Shown here one piece after another: positions 1 through 5,918 of a stretch of 9,858 nt of DNA. This DNA comes from Syntrophaceae bacterium UBA4778 (GTDB lineage: Bacteria; Desulfobacterota; Syntrophia; Syntrophales; UBA4778), in the NCBI GenBank assembly GCA_002403175.1, contig DHHG01000262.1, forward strand, positions 1 through 9,858. Direction: 5' to 3'. Each line of letters opens with the position of its first letter. Positions within the stretch are counted from its first letter, which is position 1. Made by a program: the position numbers and the translations under genes. Below the pieces are notes generated by a model, which worked only from the letters and a program-made list of their open reading frames with translations, did no database searches and was not told the origin of the DNA.

Positions 1-918
1 AGACAGCCCGAGCATCGTCTCTGTCATGCAGCCGATCATGAGCTTCATACCACATGCCCGCGCTGCTTCCATAATCTGTTTTGATTCCGTTATCCCACTC
101 TTGGCTATTTTGATATTGACTCCATCACAGCACTCTTCTTTCGAAACACGTTTGAAATCCTCCATGGAGCGAACGCTCTCGTCCAGGATGATGGGAATTG
201 CTAAATTTTTCCTGATCTGACGGTGTCCTTCATAGTCGTCCTTGGGGAGGGGCTGCTCTACCATTTCTATCGGCAAGTTCCTGCTCCGGCAGTCATCCAT
301 GAATTTAAGGAATACATCTTTTCTATAACCCTGATTGCCGTCCAGACGAATCCTGAAATCGCCGTTTGGTTTGAGGATACGATAAATCCAATCGAGATAG
401 GCGATGTCTGCTTCCCGATTTCCACTCGTCTTTACCTTGAATTCAGTAAAGCCGATCCCGGCAGCCCGCTTTACCCATCTTTGCGTTCGCTCCAGTTCAT
501 TGGTGAACGGTACGGTGATATCGGTTCTGCAGGACCTTTCTCTCCCGCCCCAGAAAGTAAACTCCTCTACACCGCTGGAGCAAAGAGAGGCCCGGAAAAG
601 AGCGACTTCCAGACCGGACAGGGTCATCGTGAAGGAAGGATATCTGAGCCGCAATTCACGAATCAGATTTGGGTAATCTGCGATGCATGTTCCCCGTATG
701 CCCGGTATGATTCTCTGAAGAACGCCGGTAATCGCCGGAATGGATTCCTCCCTGAAGGCAAAACTCGTCGGTATTTCCCCTTCGCCCGCCTTTCCGTCCT
801 CCAGAATAACCCGAACGATTATGCTGTGGATCTCATCCTTTCTCCCCAGCGCAGTTGCAAACGTCGTTTTAAGGGGTCTACGGATATGGCGAAAAAGGAT
901 TTTTCGAATGCGAACCAT
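1..918 (-). CDS. Dipeptide epimerase (L-Ala-D/L-Glu epimerase-like, enolase superfamily), C-terminus cut off
   Basis: I translated the minus strand from an ATG at 918; the frame stays open for 306 codons to the window edge. The sequence shows the muconate-lactonizing subgroup layout: an N-terminal capping domain (about 1-125), then a TIM barrel with the K161-V-K163 motif, metal ligands D193 (LDGNQGY), E221 (VEQPLP) and D246 (LDESV), the second catalytic lysine K270 (NIKIAK), and the GCMTET strand at 297-301. These positions fall within one or two residues of those known for Bacillus subtilis Ala-Glu epimerase, a protein of about 366 residues, so roughly 60 residues are missing, including the D-x-D motif that sets dipeptide specificity. 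The likely reaction is cytoplasmic conversion of L-Ala-D-Glu to L-Ala-L-Glu in murein-peptide recycling. The start lies 6 bp after the amidase stop, and AAGGA overlaps that stop, suggesting translational coupling. The family is firm; the substrate is inferred from the neighbour and could be another dipeptide. Confidence 0.9.
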   Translation of the reverse strand, partial: MVRIRKILFRHIRRPLKTTFATALGRKDEIHSIIVRVILEDGKAGEGEIPTSFAFREESIPAITGVLQRIIPGIRGTCIADYPNLIRELRLRYPSFTMTLSGLEVALFRASLCSSGVEEFTFWGGRERSCRTDITVPFTNELERTQRWVKRAAGIGFTEFKVKTSGNREADIAYLDWIYRILKPNGDFRIRLDGNQGYRKDVFLKFMDDCRSRNLPIEMVEQPLPKDDYEGHRQIRKNLAIPIILDESVRSMEDFKRVSKEECCDGVNIKIAKSGITESKQIMEAARACGMKLMIGCMTETMLGLS

Positions 919-924
919 TGTTCC

Positions 925-1545
925 TTAATCCTTGAGAATCATATTGTATTGACCTGCCAGGGCAGTTCTGACCCTGAACATAAAATCGATCCCGGGGTCC
1001 TGTTTATCGGTGAATCGATAGGTGCTATCCTGCTCTGAAATCAGATCATAATGGGGAAGTTCTTTATTGGTGTATTCATAATGGCCGATCAGAAACTCAA
1101 TGGAAGGATATTTGTTTACAAGGTAATGGATGACCCAGGCATTTGCCGAAACCTGCTCGCCAGTCAACTGATTACGATCCAGACCGACATTTTCAATGGA
1201 GAGGGCAACATGATTAAACCCGATCGTGTGGCGAGCTATGAAATCTTCAGGCAGAAGCCGGAAGATTTCTCCACTGCGGTCTATCAGAAAGTGCGTTCCG
1301 ACATTAAGGCGACCTCCTTTTTGAATATCGTCGCGTATCGCGGAAAGCTCATCGGGTTGCATGAAATTGTATGACTCACCAAGCGTAGCAAATGCCGTGT
1401 AATGGATTACGATCATCTTCGGCCCGATAATCCGGTGTCCTTCGAATCCATAATGGATGCGGCAATATTCGTCCGTAAGTTGAATCCTTCTTTCCGAAAT
1501 AATCGGAAGCTCTCCAATATGGAATTTATTCTGAGGAACAACCAT
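925..1545 (-). CDS. N-acetylmuramoyl-L-alanine amidase (AmpD-like, Amidase_2 fold)
   Basis: This 206-residue protein is a zinc amidase that cuts the bond between N-acetylmuramic acid and L-alanine of peptidoglycan or its anhydro-muropeptides. Zinc ligands by analogy with AmpD are H48 (VIHYTA), H155 (IGHYEY) and D183 (KQDPG). E118 (SIENVG) and K181 match the catalytic Glu and Lys, and THFLIDRSGEI (84-94) and ARHTIGFN (104-111) are family signatures. H155 and D183 are separated by about 27 residues, against about 9 in AmpD, so there is an inserted loop (about 160-180). No signal peptide is visible, which suggests a cytoplasmic recycling enzyme rather than a cell-separation amidase. The start at 1545 has an AGGAAAGG ribosome-binding site just upstream. 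It is the first gene of a unit with the epimerase, whose dipeptide substrate would follow from its products. The family is secure; the cytoplasmic role is inferred. Confidence 0.92.
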   Translation of the reverse strand: MVVPQNKFHIGELPIISERRIQLTDEYCRIHYGFEGHRIIGPKMIVIHYTAFATLGESYNFMQPDELSAIRDDIQKGGRLNVGTHFLIDRSGEIFRLLPEDFIARHTIGFNHVALSIENVGLDRNQLTGEQVSANAWVIHYLVNKYPSIEFLIGHYEYTNKELPHYDLISEQDSTYRFTDKQDPGIDFMFRVRTALAGQYNMILKD

Positions 1546-1574
1546 CGCCTTTCCTTTCTGACATAATCTTTACT

Positions 1575-1603
1575 GTCATACAGGAATCTTATCGGATATT
1601 CAA
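1575..1603 (-). promoter_or_regulatory. Possible sigma70 promoter of the amidase-epimerase unit
   Basis: On the minus strand TTGAAT (1603-1598) and TATGAC (1580-1575) are separated by 17 bp. Each hexamer matches consensus at 4 of 6 positions. Transcription would start near 1568, leaving a leader of about 23 nt that holds the ribosome-binding site. This is moderate by-eye evidence. The -10 overlaps an inverted repeat (TGACA-N10-TGTCA, 1559-1578) and the -35 overlaps the dyad at 1601-1615, so a repressor could act here. Confidence 0.4.
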
Positions 1604-1630
1604 GGATCGCCCTTGCATCCTACAGGATCG
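1601..1630. promoter_or_regulatory. Candidate operator cluster: two small dyads and a direct repeat at 21-bp spacing
   Basis: Between the two diverging promoters lie two adjacent inverted repeats, CAAGG-N5-CCTTG (1601-1615) and ATCCT-AC-AGGAT (1617-1628). The heptamer AGGATCG also occurs twice in the same direction, at 1603-1609 and 1624-1630, offset by 21 bp or two helical turns. The position and helical phasing fit a regulator-binding site controlling one or both diverging units, but the arms are short and chance is possible. Confidence 0.3.
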
Positions 1631-1641
1631 ATAAATCTTAG

Positions 1642-1670
1642 TTGACAAGACCTTTTGCTTTATTTAGATT
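1642..1670 (+). promoter_or_regulatory. Sigma70-type promoter for the 129-residue protein
   Basis: TTGACA at 1642-1647 is a perfect -35 box, followed by a 17-bp spacer and TAGATT at 1665-1670 (4 of 6 to consensus). The predicted start near 1677 gives a leader of about 42 nt before the ATG at 1719. It is among the best housekeeping promoters in the window and argues that the downstream unrecognised gene is expressed. Confidence 0.65.
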
Positions 1671-1718
1671 GGCTGGAAAGGGAACTACTTTCATCATAGT
1701 GGATCAGGCAGGTGCATT

Positions 1719-2108
1719 ATGGCCGACATCATTATTGAATCGGGAAAAGCAGGTTCGCCCCTGATCGTTTCAGGTACGCTTCGAAACAACAGATTCGATC
1801 AATCCTCAACCGATAACGATCCCTCTTATTTTCAGTTATCAGACAAATTCTTGTCAAATGTCGAGGATAGTATATCCATCAGTTTGAAAGCACGAGAGCT
1901 CAGCTTTCAAACCGGACAGAAACTTCCCGAACCGGATTTATATCTTCTCAACCCGAATCAGGCAAAATCGGATTTCAGCACAAGTGACCTGGTAAAGAAG
2001 TATCAAGAAGCATCCCTTTTAAAATTAGCATCTGAGCCCTTCGGCACTTCAATAGACAGGATTACCATCAGTCAGGAAGCTTCAACGCTCAGCCGGTCCT
2101 CGATTTAG
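1719..2108 (+). CDS. Hypothetical protein with two D-x-I-x-I-S-x-x-A-x-x-L-S motifs
   Basis: I do not recognise this 129-residue protein. It is hydrophilic, with no signal peptide, no membrane segment, no cysteine, and many Ser and Asn residues, which suggests a cytoplasmic and partly disordered protein. The visible structure is a motif present twice: D50-S-I-S-I-S-L-K-A-R-E-L-S62 and D113-R-I-T-I-S-Q-E-A-S-T-L-S125, the second almost at the C-terminus. Similar V/I-x-I-S-x-x-A-x-x-L segments occur near the C-terminus of FlgM-type anti-sigma factors and some flagella-related small proteins; that link is only a resemblance. A strong promoter (1642-1670) and an AGGTG ribosome-binding site before the ATG support real expression. 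The gene stands alone, divergent from the amidase unit and convergent with the beta-barrel gene, with only 24 bp between the two stops and no hairpin terminator visible there. Confidence 0.72.
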   Translation: MADIIIESGKAGSPLIVSGTLRNNRFDQSSTDNDPSYFQLSDKFLSNVEDSISISLKARELSFQTGQKLPEPDLYLLNPNQAKSDFSTSDLVKKYQEASLLKLASEPFGTSIDRITISQEASTLSRSSI

Positions 2109-2132
2109 ATGATTGCTATAGAAGGAAAAGGA

Positions 2133-3101
2133 TCAAAAACAGAATCCTGGTCCGATCAATATAATATCTGAATCACGATCATAATCTGTAACTGTCCGGC
2201 TCCAGGCGGCACGCATCAACCACCGCGAATCGAACCGGTAAGCGGCACTCACTGTAAGAATGCCGGCCAGGATAACGCCTTCTGTATCCGTCAGGCGATC
2301 TCCTGATAAGTGATCCGCGATATAAGGACCCAAACCGATACCGAGGGTCAGCTTTTCATCATAAAAATCCTGTACGGCCCAAATCTGAGCCGCACCGCCA
2401 ATTCTGTGAAGTACATCATTGTGACCTTCGTTGATAAATGAAAGCGTCCATTCGAGATGTCTTATGATTCTTTCCCTGTACATGATCTGCCCGGCAAAAG
2501 CTATGTCCTCATCACGGTTGTTCATAACTGCCCGGCCTAAAAGGATGGAGAGCTCGCGCCCCGGCATTTTTTCAACTCCGGAAGTAAATCGACTTTCTCT
2601 AGATATCCTGGGAGCCGTTTCCAGTTCAACCCCCAATCCGAAAAGCAATGAGATAGTGCTTATGTTCGAATTGGTCCATACCCAGTTCGAATGAACGCGA
2701 AAGAAAAATGGGGATTTAAAATACCACTGACCCGATAAACTCGATATGATTCCTACGCCGTGTTCATTGTTGAAGATTTGTCTCGTCCTTTCATTGGTGT
2801 CGAAGTAAAAGTATGGACCGATACCGGCAGCCAGCGAATATTTTTTTCCCGGTGAGCGCGACTTCCCCCACAATTGGAAATAGTATCCATCCCGATGGTG
2901 TTCCGAAAAATGCCCTTCATTCAAATAAGATAATCCCAAAGCCAGATGGTCCGACAGCATATGCAAATAATTATATTGATACCCTACCGTTTTTTCACTT
3001 GAACCGCTGTTCAACACACTACCAACAGAAGCTGAAAACTCCTGCGACCAGGAAGGACAGGCAAACAAAAAAAGGATAATAAAAATGATGAGTCTCTTCA
3101 T
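2133..3101 (-). CDS. Outer-membrane beta-barrel protein made of two homologous halves
   Basis: The 322-residue product starts with a signal peptide (MKR, a hydrophobic stretch at about 4-14, likely cleavage after Ser-Gln near residue 20) and ends in Phe, as expected for Bam-dependent barrels. The mature part alternates polar and aromatic residues in short strands with charged turns. It is internally duplicated: about 21-160 and about 183-322 align end to end at a shift of about 162. SYLNEGH (58-64) matches SFINEGH (221-227), and AAGIGPYFYFD (91-101) matches GIGLGPYIAD (254-263). I count about eight strands per half, so the protein could be one 16-strand barrel or two 8-strand barrels. The N-E-G-H plus downstream His pattern may be functional, but I cannot name an activity. 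A lipid A-modifying enzyme or a structural porin-like role are both open. AAGGAGAG precedes the ATG. It is transcribed alone, divergent from paaK. Confidence 0.85.
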   Translation of the reverse strand: MKRLIIFIILFLFACPSWSQEFSASVGSVLNSGSSEKTVGYQYNYLHMLSDHLALGLSYLNEGHFSEHHRDGYYFQLWGKSRSPGKKYSLAAGIGPYFYFDTNERTRQIFNNEHGVGIISSLSGQWYFKSPFFFRVHSNWVWTNSNISTISLLFGLGVELETAPRISRESRFTSGVEKMPGRELSILLGRAVMNNRDEDIAFAGQIMYRERIIRHLEWTLSFINEGHNDVLHRIGGAAQIWAVQDFYDEKLTLGIGLGPYIADHLSGDRLTDTEGVILAGILTVSAAYRFDSRWLMRAAWSRTVTDYDRDSDIILIGPGFCF

Positions 3102-3197
3102 TCTCTCCTTTTCCTTTTATAGAAAGCTTTCCTTTTTTGATTCCGCTTAAACGATAAGTCAAAGATAACTCACCTTAGGGAAATAAAGTATCAGTCG

Positions 3198-3209
3198 AAT
3201 TCATGAATT
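3198..3209. promoter_or_regulatory. Perfect 12-bp palindrome in the barrel/paaK intergenic region
   Basis: AATTCATGAATT reads the same on both strands and sits 21 bp upstream of the paaK -35 box, between two diverging genes. The place suits an activator or repressor site, but the sequence is AT-rich and short enough to arise by chance. Confidence 0.25.
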
Positions 3210-3230
3210 GCAGTACATCGTTCTTTTATA

Positions 3231-3258
3231 TTGACATCGTAAAAACAGCTAAGATAAA
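3231..3258 (+). promoter_or_regulatory. Sigma70-type promoter of the paaK-ACT-Dabb operon
   Basis: TTGACA (3231-3236) is a perfect -35 box. The best -10 is GATAAA (3253-3258, 16-bp spacer, 4 of 6 to consensus); TAAAGT (3255-3260) at 18 bp is an alternative. Transcription would start about 24 nt before the ATG at 3289, leaving room for the strong GAGGAGG ribosome-binding site at 3276-3282. Confidence 0.55.
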
Positions 3259-3288
3259 GTTTCATTACTATTTCCGAGGAGGAATTCC

Positions 3289-4590
3289 ATGATTTTCAAT
3301 GAAGAATTTGAAACGCTTCCGAGAGAAGCTCTGGAGGCGCTGCAACTGAAGCGATTACAGCAGGTCGCCCAAAGGGTCTATCATACCGTCGGCTTCTATC
3401 ATAAATCCTTTGATGAGGCGGGAATCTCTCCCGATGATATAAAAACATTGGACGATCTCAAAAAGCTGCCGTTCACGACTAAAGACGATCTCCGGAACAA
3501 TTATCCTTTCGGTCTGTTTGCCGTGCCGATGAGCAACATAGTGCGACTCCATGCTTCATCAGGAACGACTGGCAAAATGACCGTTGTCGGATATACAAAA
3601 AGAGATATCGAAACCTGGTCCGATCTGATTGCCCGTTGTTTTGTTTCGGCGGGTCTGACGAAGAACGACATCATACACAATGCATACGGATACGGTCTTT
3701 TCACAGGAGGTCTCGGCGTACATTACGGAGCGGAGAGATTGGGCGCCAGCGTTATTCCTATGTCAGGGGGAAGCACGAAGCGCCAGATCACGATTTTGCA
3801 GGATTTCGGACCAACAGCCATCTGCTGCACCCCCTCCTACGCCCTTACCCTCGCCGAAACAGGAGAAGAACTCGGCGTGGACATGAGATCGCTCAAGCTC
3901 CGTGTCGGGATATTCGGAGCCGAGCCCTGGAGCGAAAAAATGCGGGACGAACTGGAAGATAAATTGAATATCACGGCAATGAACATTTACGGCCTTTCCG
4001 AAGTGATCGGCCCCGGAGTCGCCATGGAATGCGTCGACGGGAGGAACGGACTTCACATATTTGAGGACCATTTCATCGTCGAGACAATCAATCCCGAAAC
4101 GGGCGAAACGCTGCCGCCGGGTACGCCAGGCGAGTTGGTTTTTACAACGCTCACCAAGGAAGCATTTCCTCTGATCCGATATCGCACGAGAGATATCTCC
4201 AGAATCATAACGGAACCGTGCCGCTGCGGCCGGACATTCGTCAGAATGGATCGTATATCCGGACGCAGTGACGAGATGCTGATTATTCGAGGAGTAAATG
4301 TTTTTCCATCTCAAATTGAAGGCATTCTGATGAGCATCGAAGGTTTGGAACCTCACTACCAGCTTATTGTTGAACGAATCGGTACCCTTGACACCTTGTC
4401 GATACAGGTCGAAGTCAGCGAGAGTGTCTTTTCCGATGAGATCCGTGCCATGCAGAAGCTCGAAAAAAGGATTTCCAAGGATATAAAGGATTACCTGGGA
4501 ATAAGCGCCTCCATTAAGCTCGTGGAGCCCAAGAAGCTCCAACGCTTCGAAGGGAAGGCACAGAGGGTCATTGATAAGAGAACGATGTAG
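3289..4590 (+). CDS. paaK: Phenylacetate-CoA ligase family enzyme (AMP-forming aryl-CoA ligase)
   Basis: The product, 433 residues, has the usual length for PaaK. It joins an aryl acid, ATP and CoA into an aryl-CoA via an acyl-adenylate in the cytoplasm. Visible signatures in order are the phosphate-binding loop SSGTTGKM (90-97), the adenine-site strand IYGLSE (233-238), the ribose-binding Asp in RYRTRD (D302), the hinge region [16 protein letters not shown] (325-340), and the C-terminal small domain ending in [10 protein letters not shown] (422-431), which carries the conserved late lysines. CRCG (311-314) is the usual Cys-x-Cys-Gly of this family. It leads an operon with a tandem-ACT gene 18 bp downstream. 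In anaerobes and archaea such paaK homologues often serve aryl acids made from aromatic amino acids by indolepyruvate:ferredoxin oxidoreductase, so phenylacetate, indoleacetate or a related acid is likely. No other phenylacetate-degradation gene is in view. The family is certain; the exact substrate is not. Confidence 0.94.
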   Translation: MIFNEEFETLPREALEALQLKRLQQVAQRVYHTVGFYHKSFDEAGISPDDIKTLDDLKKLPFTTKDDLRNNYPFGLFAVPMSNIVRLHASSGTTGKMTVVGYTKRDIETWSDLIARCFVSAGLTKNDIIHNAYGYGLFTGGLGVHYGAERLGASVIPMSGGSTKRQITILQDFGPTAICCTPSYALTLAETGEELGVDMRSLKLRVGIFGAEPWSEKMRDELEDKLNITAMNIYGLSEVIGPGVAMECVDGRNGLHIFEDHFIVETINPETGETLPPGTPGELVFTTLTKEAFPLIRYRTRDISRIITEPCRCGRTFVRMDRISGRSDEMLIIRGVNVFPSQIEGILMSIEGLEPHYQLIVERIGTLDTLSIQVEVSESVFSDEIRAMQKLEKRISKDIKDYLGISASIKLVEPKKLQRFEGKAQRVIDKRTM

Positions 4591-4608
4591 CTCAAAAGGA
4601 GACAGCCG

Positions 4609-5040
4609 ATGAAAGTAGAACAAATTTCTCTTTTTCTGGAAAACAAGCCGGGGTCCATGGAAAAAGCTACCAAAGTCTTGAGTGATGCCGGGATCAATAT
4701 CAGAGCGCTTTCCCTTGCGGATACGTCAGATTTCGGAATTTTGCGTTTGATCCTTAATGATGTTGATCGTGGAAAGAAAATCCTTCAGGAAAACGGATTC
4801 ACTGTGAGAAAGACCGAAGTCGTTGCGGTCGAAGTCCCTGACAAGCCGGGGGGTCTCCACAGCATCATGGAAGCACTTTCCAGAAGCAATGTGAATGTAG
4901 AATACATGTATGCCTATGTGGAACGCAGCGGAAAGGATGCGATCATCATTTTCCGCTTCGATCCAATTGACGCCGGAATTGAAGCCTTACAAAAGAGCGG
5001 TTTCTCGGTACTGCCCGGGGAAAAGGTGTACAATATCTAG
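4609..5040 (+). CDS. Tandem ACT-domain protein (amino-acid-binding regulator)
   Basis: This 143-residue protein consists of two ACT domains, about 1-68 and 70-143. Each opens with a beta strand and the ligand-loop pattern K-P-G: ENKPGSM (11-17) and PDKPGGL, followed by an amphipathic helix and a strand such as INIRAL or VNVEYM. ACT pairs bind small ligands, usually amino acids, at the domain interface and change the activity of a partner. There is no catalytic or DNA-binding domain, so it probably works as a stand-alone sensor. It starts 18 bp after the paaK stop with an AAAGGAG site, so the two are co-transcribed. PaaK-ACT pairing recurs in anaerobic bacteria and archaea, and a sensible hypothesis is that aromatic or branched amino acids control the ligase or its pathway; this is inferred. 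Confidence 0.9.
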   Translation: MKVEQISLFLENKPGSMEKATKVLSDAGINIRALSLADTSDFGILRLILNDVDRGKKILQENGFTVRKTEVVAVEVPDKPGGLHSIMEALSRSNVNVEYMYAYVERSGKDAIIIFRFDPIDAGIEALQKSGFSVLPGEKVYNI

Positions 5041-5086
5041 GAGATCGATAGAGGTCCATCGCTCATTTCTCAATCGGAGGACAGGG

Positions 5087-5374
5087 ATGCTCAAGCATGT
5101 GGTCATGTTGAAATTCAAAGCGGGGATATCCGAAGCGGATATCCAGGAACTGGAAAAGGGATTGGGGAGCCTCCCTGCAAAGTTAAGCCAGATCAAAGGC
5201 TACGATTTTGGCCGCGACCTGCGCTCCGAGAAAACATTTGATTTTGCCCTCGTCTCAACCTTTGAAAATTTCGATACACTGAATGCATACAAGATCCATC
5301 CCAACCATCAGGTCGTCCTCAAAAAAGTCCTGGAACTGAGCGAGACTGTTCAGGTCGTTGATTTTGAGTACTGA
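5087..5374 (+). CDS. Dabb-family protein (stress-responsive alpha/beta barrel domain)
   Basis: The frame is open further upstream, but the start is placed at 5087 because CGGAGG lies 6 bp before this ATG, the product then begins with the family hallmark MLKHVVMLKFK, and an earlier start would overlap the ACT gene. The resulting 95 residues are the normal length of a single Dabb (dimeric alpha/beta barrel) domain. Conserved features are H4, the strand FDFALVSTFEN (51-61), and the Y68-x-x-H71-P-x-H74 motif. Members form ferredoxin-like dimers; some are enzymes acting on polyketide or aromatic substrates, many have no known role. It follows the ACT gene by 46 bp and is probably the third gene of the paaK operon. 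Its place suggests handling of an aromatic acid or thioester, but that is conjecture. Confidence 0.87.
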   Translation: MLKHVVMLKFKAGISEADIQELEKGLGSLPAKLSQIKGYDFGRDLRSEKTFDFALVSTFENFDTLNAYKIHPNHQVVLKKVLELSETVQVVDFEY

Positions 5375-5443
5375 AAATTAGAATCGGCTCTCATTAAATA
5401 GACAACTTGGTTCTAAAACATAAGATGCACTGCGATTGACCTC

Positions 5444-5836
5444 TCACAATCCACGACTACAGATTACGGATACCTCGACAGAAGCACCCTTCGGCAGCTC
5501 AGAAACGGCAAAGGTCTGGCGGGCAGGAGGATTCACAGCGAAATATCCGGCGTAGATTTCATTAAATACAGCGGCATCGGCAATATCCTTTAATGCAACG
5601 GTGGCCATCAGTACATTTTCCATTCCGGTCCCTCCTGCTTCAACAACGGCCTTTATATTCTCCATTACCTGTTTCGCTTCTGCCGGGAAATTCCCTTTCA
5701 GCAACTCCCCGGTTTCAGGATTTATCGGAATCATCCCGGATACAAATAAAAAATCACCGAAACAAACTCCCTGAGAGTAAGGACCGGCAGCAGCAGGCGC
5801 TTTCGATGTGTAAACAACCTCTTTTTTGTCCGACAA
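5444..5836 (-). CDS. ridA: RidA family 2-iminobutanoate/2-iminopropanoate deaminase, TTG start
   Basis: RidA hydrolyses reactive enamine/imine intermediates (2-aminoacrylate, 2-iminobutanoate) released by PLP enzymes, to 2-ketoacids and ammonia, in the cytoplasm as a trimer. The frame opens at an ATG at 5929, but that would add 31 residues unlike the family and overlap the upstream gene. A TTG at 5836 preceded by GGGAGG six bases upstream gives 130 residues, the normal length, and is preferred. With this numbering Y20 (GPYSQG), S33 (VSG), R106 (NPPARQTFAV) and E121 (SVEVSV) match the active-site residues of E. coli RidA (Y17, S30, R105, E120), so it should be active. It lies 82 bp downstream of the secreted multidomain gene and converges with the paaK operon, whose last stop is 69 bp away. 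The region 5837-5918 holds only a short GAACC/GGTTC hairpin with no T-run, so read-through or a separate promoter are both possible. Confidence 0.92.
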   Translation of the reverse strand: MSDKKEVVYTSKAPAAAGPYSQGVCFGDFLFVSGMIPINPETGELLKGNFPAEAKQVMENIKAVVEAGGTGMENVLMATVALKDIADAAVFNEIYAGYFAVNPPARQTFAVSELPKGASVEVSVICSRGL

Positions 5837-5918
5837 GATCAGCCTCCCTTTTATCTGATGTGAACCTTGTGAGGTTCCGTAAAACAAATACCCCAATTCT
5901 CCTGGACCCTTTAGAGTG

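Noticed and set aside
223..1038. A 271-codon plus-strand open frame over the epimerase and the end of the amidase.
   Set aside because: The minus strand encodes unmistakable epimerase and amidase motifs here, and the plus frame gives a composition with no recognisable features.
3763..4623. A 286-codon open frame on the minus strand across paaK.
   Set aside because: It is fully antisense to the clear PaaK coding sequence and its translation resembles no protein family; it reflects the codon bias of the real gene.
4910..5086. N-terminal extension of the Dabb protein by 59 residues.
   Set aside because: The extension overlaps the ACT gene, is unlike any Dabb protein, and a well-placed ribosome-binding site precedes the internal ATG at 5087.
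5380..5416. TTAGAA/TTCTAA inverted repeat between the convergent Dabb and ridA genes as a bidirectional terminator.
   Set aside because: The arms are only 6 bp, AT-rich and separated by 25 bases, with no T-run, so a stable terminator hairpin is unlikely.
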